From Deltaproteobacteria bacterium (GTDB taxonomy: Bacteria; Myxococcota_A; UBA796; SXON01), in the NCBI GenBank assembly GCA_014191855.1, contig BJHF01000004.1, forward strand, positions 1-64,000: DNA of 64,000 bases, in the 5' to 3' direction. Under the pieces are notes generated by a model. It searched no databases. It had not been told where the DNA came from and saw nothing but the letters and a program-made list of their open reading frames with translations. The position numbers and the translations under genes were made by a program. Every line of letters starts with the position of its first letter. Within the stretch, counting starts at the first letter, position 1. Below are positions 61,002 to 64,000 of this stretch, in pieces.

Positions 61002-62550
61002 GGTCGCCCTGCGCGCCGCCTGGCGCAGCGCTCCCTTCGCCTGGGTCGCGGCGGTCGTCTCGCGAGGGGTTCTCCGCGGTGGCAACCACGGCTTTCTTGT
61101 CGATCTTTCCGTTCGGCAGCTTCGGGATGTCGGCCCAGAACTCCACGATGCGCGGCACCTTGTAGTTTGCCATTCGGTCGCGACAGTACGCCTGCAGCTT
61201 GCGGATATCCAGCTTCGACTCGGGCACCGTCTGCACGATGGCCCGCGCGATCTCGCCGCGCAGGCGCTCCTCGGCGCGCACCACCACCACGTTGCGCACA
61301 TCCGGGTGCTGCGCGATCACCTGTTCGATCTCGAGCGGAAACACGCGAATGCCGCCGATCTTCAGCATCTCCGAGTGGCGCCCGGTGAAGAACACAAATC
61401 CGTCGGCGTCCACCCGTACGAGATCCCGCGTCTGGTACCAGCCGCCCTGGAATTGCTGAGCGGTCTCCTCGGGTTGGTTCACATAGCCTTCGACCACTGC
61501 CGGACCGCGCACCCAGAGCTCGCCCACCTCGCCGGCCAGCGCTTCGCTTCCATCCTCCCGCACCACCCGGATCTTGTAGCCGGGGATTGGCTTGCCGGTG
61601 CTCCCCGGCCGCCGGGGGCCGTCGGCCAACATCCCCAGGCCTACGCCGGTGGTCTCGGTGCTGCCCCACACAGGCAGGAACCGGGCCCCGAAGGCAGACT
61701 CCATCCGTTCCAGTGTTTCGCTGGACACGTATGCGCCGCCCGCTTCCAGCACGCGCAAGGACGAATAGTCGCCGCCGTGCGCGTCGCGAAAATCGAGCAG
61801 CATCTCGTAGAAGCTGGGCACGCCCATCGTCCAGGAGATCCGGTACCGCGCGATCAGCTCGGCCGCCACGCGAGGGTTTAGCGTCTCCGCCACCACGAAC
61901 GCGCCGCCCACGAGAACGCTGCGATGAAACAGCTCATGCGGGTGCGCGAACACCGAGAACATCCCCAGGTACACGTCGTTGGTTTGGAAGCCGAGGCCAT
62001 CCGCCGTCGCCACCGCGTTTGCGTTGATCTGCCGGTGCGTCGTGAGCGCGCCCTTGGGCCGGCCCGTCGAACCCGAAGTGTAGTTGTAATACACGACGTC
62101 TGTCGCTTTTGCGACGTGGTGGCCGGTCCAGCCGGGCGAGGTCGCGTCCCACACGCCTTCGCCGTGTCGGCCGGGACCATCTACGTAGAAGATGCGACGC
62201 GGGTCGGGGAGCAGCGGCAGCAGGTGCTTGAGCAGTCCCTCCAGCTCGTGATCCACCACGACGGCGCGCACGCCGGCTGTTCGGAACTGGTCGGCCACCT
62301 GCTCGGGGTGGAGCTTGAAGTTCACCGGCACGTGGATGGCGCCGATGCGCGCGCAGGCGAAGAACGCCACCACCACCTCGGGGCGCTTGCTCATCATCAC
62401 GCCAAGCGCATCCCCAGGGCCAACGCCGGCTTCAGACAGAACGGCCGCGGCGCGATCCACCTCAGCGTCGAGCTCGGCCCAGGTCCATGTGCGGTGCGCG
62501 CCGAGCAGCGCCGGTTGCTCCGGCCACATCGTCGCGGCGCGGCGGAGCAA
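60994..62550 (-). CDS. AMP-dependent acyl-CoA synthetase/ligase
   Basis: The protein has 518 residues from a TTG at 62550; the true start may be slightly upstream, because PLGTLLRRAAT continues a family-like N terminus but no ATG or GTG is present. ANL-superfamily motifs are complete: YNYTSGSTGRPKGA (P-loop-like A3), WGSTETTGVG (A5), YQTRDLVRVDADGFVFFTGRHSEMLKIGGIRV (A7-A8), and KLPNGKIDKK (A10 Lys). It activates a carboxylic or fatty acid to an acyl-AMP and then a thioester. It is the first gene of a two-gene operon with the acyltransferase. Confidence 0.88.
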   Translation of the reverse strand: MLRRAATMWPEQPALLGAHRTWTWAELDAEVDRAAAVLSEAGVGPGDALGVMMSKRPEVVVAFFACARIGAIHVPVNFKLHPEQVADQFRTAGVRAVVVDHELEGLLKHLLPLLPDPRRIFYVDGPGRHGEGVWDATSPGWTGHHVAKATDVVYYNYTSGSTGRPKGALTTHRQINANAVATADGLGFQTNDVYLGMFSVFAHPHELFHRSVLVGGAFVVAETLNPRVAAELIARYRISWTMGVPSFYEMLLDFRDAHGGDYSSLRVLEAGGAYVSSETLERMESAFGARFLPVWGSTETTGVGLGMLADGPRRPGSTGKPIPGYKIRVVREDGSEALAGEVGELWVRGPAVVEGYVNQPEETAQQFQGGWYQTRDLVRVDADGFVFFTGRHSEMLKIGGIRVFPLEIEQVIAQHPDVRNVVVVRAEERLRGEIARAIVQTVPESKLDIRKLQAYCRDRMANYKVPRIVEFWADIPKLPNGKIDKKAVVATAENPSRDDRRDPGEGSAAPGGAQGDRG

Positions 62551-62651
62551 GGTCCCGAGCGGAAGATCGACGAGGTCGGCGAGAGGGGAGAGCAGGGCGA
62601 GTCCGGGCGCGCGGCGCGCTAACCGGTTGGGGGGGGGAGGGCTACGGGCTT

Positions 62652-62667
62652 GGGCGGCCTGCCGCCC
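62652..62667. repeat. Perfect GC hairpin in a non-coding region
   Basis: GGGCGGC pairs with GCCGCCC around CT. It lies in the GC-rich stretch upstream of the acyl-CoA synthetase. In the 62623-63110 gap I see this hairpin, the terminator below, and an imperfect GTAGC...GCTAC stem near 63057-63097, but no supported gene. Confidence 0.4.
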
Positions 62668-62786
62668 GGGCTACGGGCCACGGGCTCGGGGGCTTTTGGC
62701 CAAGGGCGGCGAGCCTCCGGCGCTGGGCCGGCGCGGGGCGGTTCGCGACCCGGGGGTGCCGCCCAGCCCCGTAGCCCCCCGTTACA

Positions 62787-62834
62787 CAAAAAACCCCGCC
62801 CGCGAAGTCGAGTCGCCCTCGTTGGCCGGGCGGG
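62787..62834 (-). terminator. Rho-independent terminator
   Basis: On the minus strand CCCGCCCG and CGGGCGGGG (arms at 62827-62834 and 62794-62802) form a strong stem, directly followed by a run of T (complement of 62787-62793). It lies about 275 nt downstream of motB and fits as the end of the motAB transcript. Confidence 0.7.
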
Positions 62835-63110
62835 CGAGTCGAGTCGGTCTGTTCAGCCGTTTGGGGGTGCCGTGGGCGGCCGCAGCCCTCGTACCTGGGC
62901 ACGCGGCGTTGTCAAAAGGGTGGAGGTACGGATAAACACGGATTATCGCGAGGTGTCCCCGATGCCCTGTCGCGCCGCGGCAAGACAGCCTGGCTCGACG
63001 TTGTGGTGCGGCCAAGGAGGTGGACTCGACTCTTCGGCGGCGAGTCACCATGGGGCGTAGCCGCGGAAGCGGCCCCTCTCGCGGCCTGGGCCGCTACCCG
63101 GCCGAACCGC

Positions 63111-63857
63111 TCACCCCCCGGGCAAAACCTTGTCCAAAACCCCTGCCGAGCTCGCGCCGTCTGTGGTGCGGATGCGCAGGGTAACCGAGCGCCGCTCTGG
63201 ATTTTCGGCGTGTACCAGCTCGGCCGCTGAGGACAGGTGCTCCAAATCCACGCCGCGGCTGCTGAGGAACCGTACGGTCGCGACCGAGCGTGCGCTCGCG
63301 AGGCCCCAGTTGTCGCCGAACGGCGCGGCGGAGATCGGCGTTCCATCCGCGTGACCGACGACGTCCACAATTACGGGCTCCCCTTCCACGGCTTCGGCCA
63401 ACGCGGTGAGGGATGGAAATGCGCTGGGGTGGATGGTCGCCGAGCCTGACTCGAAGAGGACCTGCTCGGGGAGCACCAGGGTGAGCGTGTTGTCCACGAG
63501 ACCGATCTGGACGACGTTGTCGGAGAGGCTGCCCTGCAGACGGGTGCGGACTGCCTGAAGCGTGGGGTTGGTCGAGGAATTGAAGGAGATCGGGGCGTCT
63601 TCGAGCGGGGTGGACGGCAGGCCCGAGGCGTTCTCGGCGTCGCCCTGTTGAAGCGGCGTTGCGTCGCCGATCCAGGAGAGCGCGCCGCCGTTGAAGGCGG
63701 CTTGCATGCCGTCGATCACCGCGTCGAGCTTGTGTTTGTCGGTCTTGGACTGCGACCAGAGCACGACGAAGAACGCGAACAGGAGCGTCATGAAGTCGGC
63801 GTAAGACACCAACCACCGCTCGTGATTCTCGTGATCTTCGTGCTTCTTCTTCCGCAT
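63111..63857 (-). CDS. motB: MotB-like motor stator protein
   Basis: The protein has 248 residues. A short basic/acidic cytoplasmic start is followed by the single helix WLVSYADFMTLLFAFFVVLWS, with Asp21 as the proton-channel residue. The periplasmic OmpA/MotB peptidoglycan-binding domain follows: VLPEQVLFESGSATIHP, IVDVVGHADGTPIS, WGLASARSVATVRFL. Together with MotA this forms an ion-driven stator for flagellar rotation or a related motor. Its ATG overlaps the MotA stop (TGATG). The length is a little short compared with E. coli MotB, mainly in the linker. Confidence 0.9.
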   Translation of the reverse strand: MRKKKHEDHENHERWLVSYADFMTLLFAFFVVLWSQSKTDKHKLDAVIDGMQAAFNGGALSWIGDATPLQQGDAENASGLPSTPLEDAPISFNSSTNPTLQAVRTRLQGSLSDNVVQIGLVDNTLTLVLPEQVLFESGSATIHPSAFPSLTALAEAVEGEPVIVDVVGHADGTPISAAPFGDNWGLASARSVATVRFLSSRGVDLEHLSSAAELVHAENPERRSVTLRIRTTDGASSAGVLDKVLPGG

Positions 63858-64000
63858 CAGGCTGCCTTCTTCGCGCCGTGGGCGTGGGCGAAGGGCGAGA
63901 GCATCTCCTCGATCTGGCGGGCGTTTACGCCTGCCGCGATACCGACGACGCCCATCAGCACCATGTTGCGAGTCTCGGCGTCGTGACCCACGATCTTCTT
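63857..64000 (-). CDS. motA: C-terminal end of MotA-like stator protein (5' part outside window)
   Basis: Only the last 47 residues are present (KKIVGHDAETRNMVLMGVVG ... VNARQIEEMLSPFAHAHGAKKAA). The helix-like LMGVVGIAAGVNARQIEEML matches the conserved end of MotA, where the motif G-x-x-x-G-xNP/R-x-x-x-E is typical. The TGA stop overlaps the motB ATG, which supports the pair. The membrane helices lie outside the window. Confidence 0.8.
   Translation of the reverse strand, partial: KKIVGHDAETRNMVLMGVVGIAAGVNARQIEEMLSPFAHAHGAKKAA

Noticed and set aside
62782-63051. 89-residue minus-strand open frame between motB and the acyl-CoA synthetase
   Set aside because: It is Arg/Ala-rich, has no ribosome binding site or domain, and its end overlaps the rho-independent terminator.

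Overview
The window is very GC-rich, has ATG, GTG and TTG starts, and reads like a chromosome segment from a Myxococcota/deltaproteobacterium-type organism. The evidence is the protein content. There are two C-terminal tails of the MYXO-CTERM kind (Cys-rich motif, hydrophobic stretch, basic end). There are MopE-type 'DxDGDG...DCDD...PG' repeat proteins, many secreted lipoproteins with PKD/Ig-like, C-type-lectin, lamin-tail or beta-helix domains, three Hanks-type Ser/Thr kinases, a sigma-54 activator with a GAF domain, and a MotAB motor operon. I cannot name a genus. No rRNA, tRNA, CRISPR array, integrase or IS element was seen.

Layout. 0-4 kb: end of a membrane protein, a lipoprotein esterase, a zinc-protease-like lipoprotein, a Uma2-family nuclease, then a six-copy 157-bp tandem array. 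3.7-7.3 kb: a small lipoprotein and an operon of two radical SAM enzymes plus a ferredoxin. 7.3-8.1 kb: non-coding repeats. 8-13 kb: a hydrolase, a broken lipoprotein gene and an M16 protease. 13-15 kb: a secreted matrixin-like protease with a partner lipoprotein. 15-26 kb: a GT-C-like membrane protein diverging from large secreted Ig/lectin/MopE proteins, then a Ser/Thr kinase pair. 26-31 kb: a second repeat block, a PDZ protein, release factor 3 (prfC) and a GspE-like protein that has lost its Walker A motif. 31.8-37.9 kb: an overlapping operon of two LtaS/sulfatase-fold membrane enzymes and a YfhO-like protein. 38-40 kb: a repeat block and a beta-helix lipoprotein. 40-42.7 kb: a CpxP/CpxR/CpxA-like stress operon. 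43-50 kb: CotH-like, MopE/lamin-tail and GH2-like secreted proteins. 50-57 kb: two tandem paralogous receptors (kinase, pseudokinase, TM helix, LamG) diverging from the sigma-54 activator. 57-64 kb: an IPT/MYXO-CTERM protein, class II DAHP synthase, an NlpC/P60 peptidase, an acyl-CoA synthetase/LpxL-like acyltransferase pair, and MotB with the end of MotA.

The most interesting signals are non-coding. (1) Four, perhaps five, hairpins sit just after TAG stop codons. They share a 31-34-nt inner segment, but their outer 9-bp arms differ in sequence and stay perfectly paired. (2) The palindrome TGTCGCGACA was found only in the intergenic repeat blocks, in at least 11 exact copies. (3) The 157-bp and 188-bp tandem arrays, 23 kb apart and in opposite orientation, belong to one repeat family. 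(4) More than a dozen genes have a TANNNT box 5-8 nt before the start codon and no Shine-Dalgarno sequence, which suggests common leaderless transcription. The most unusual proteins are the kinase-pseudokinase-LamG receptors, the twin radical SAM operon and the ATP-site-less GspE relative.
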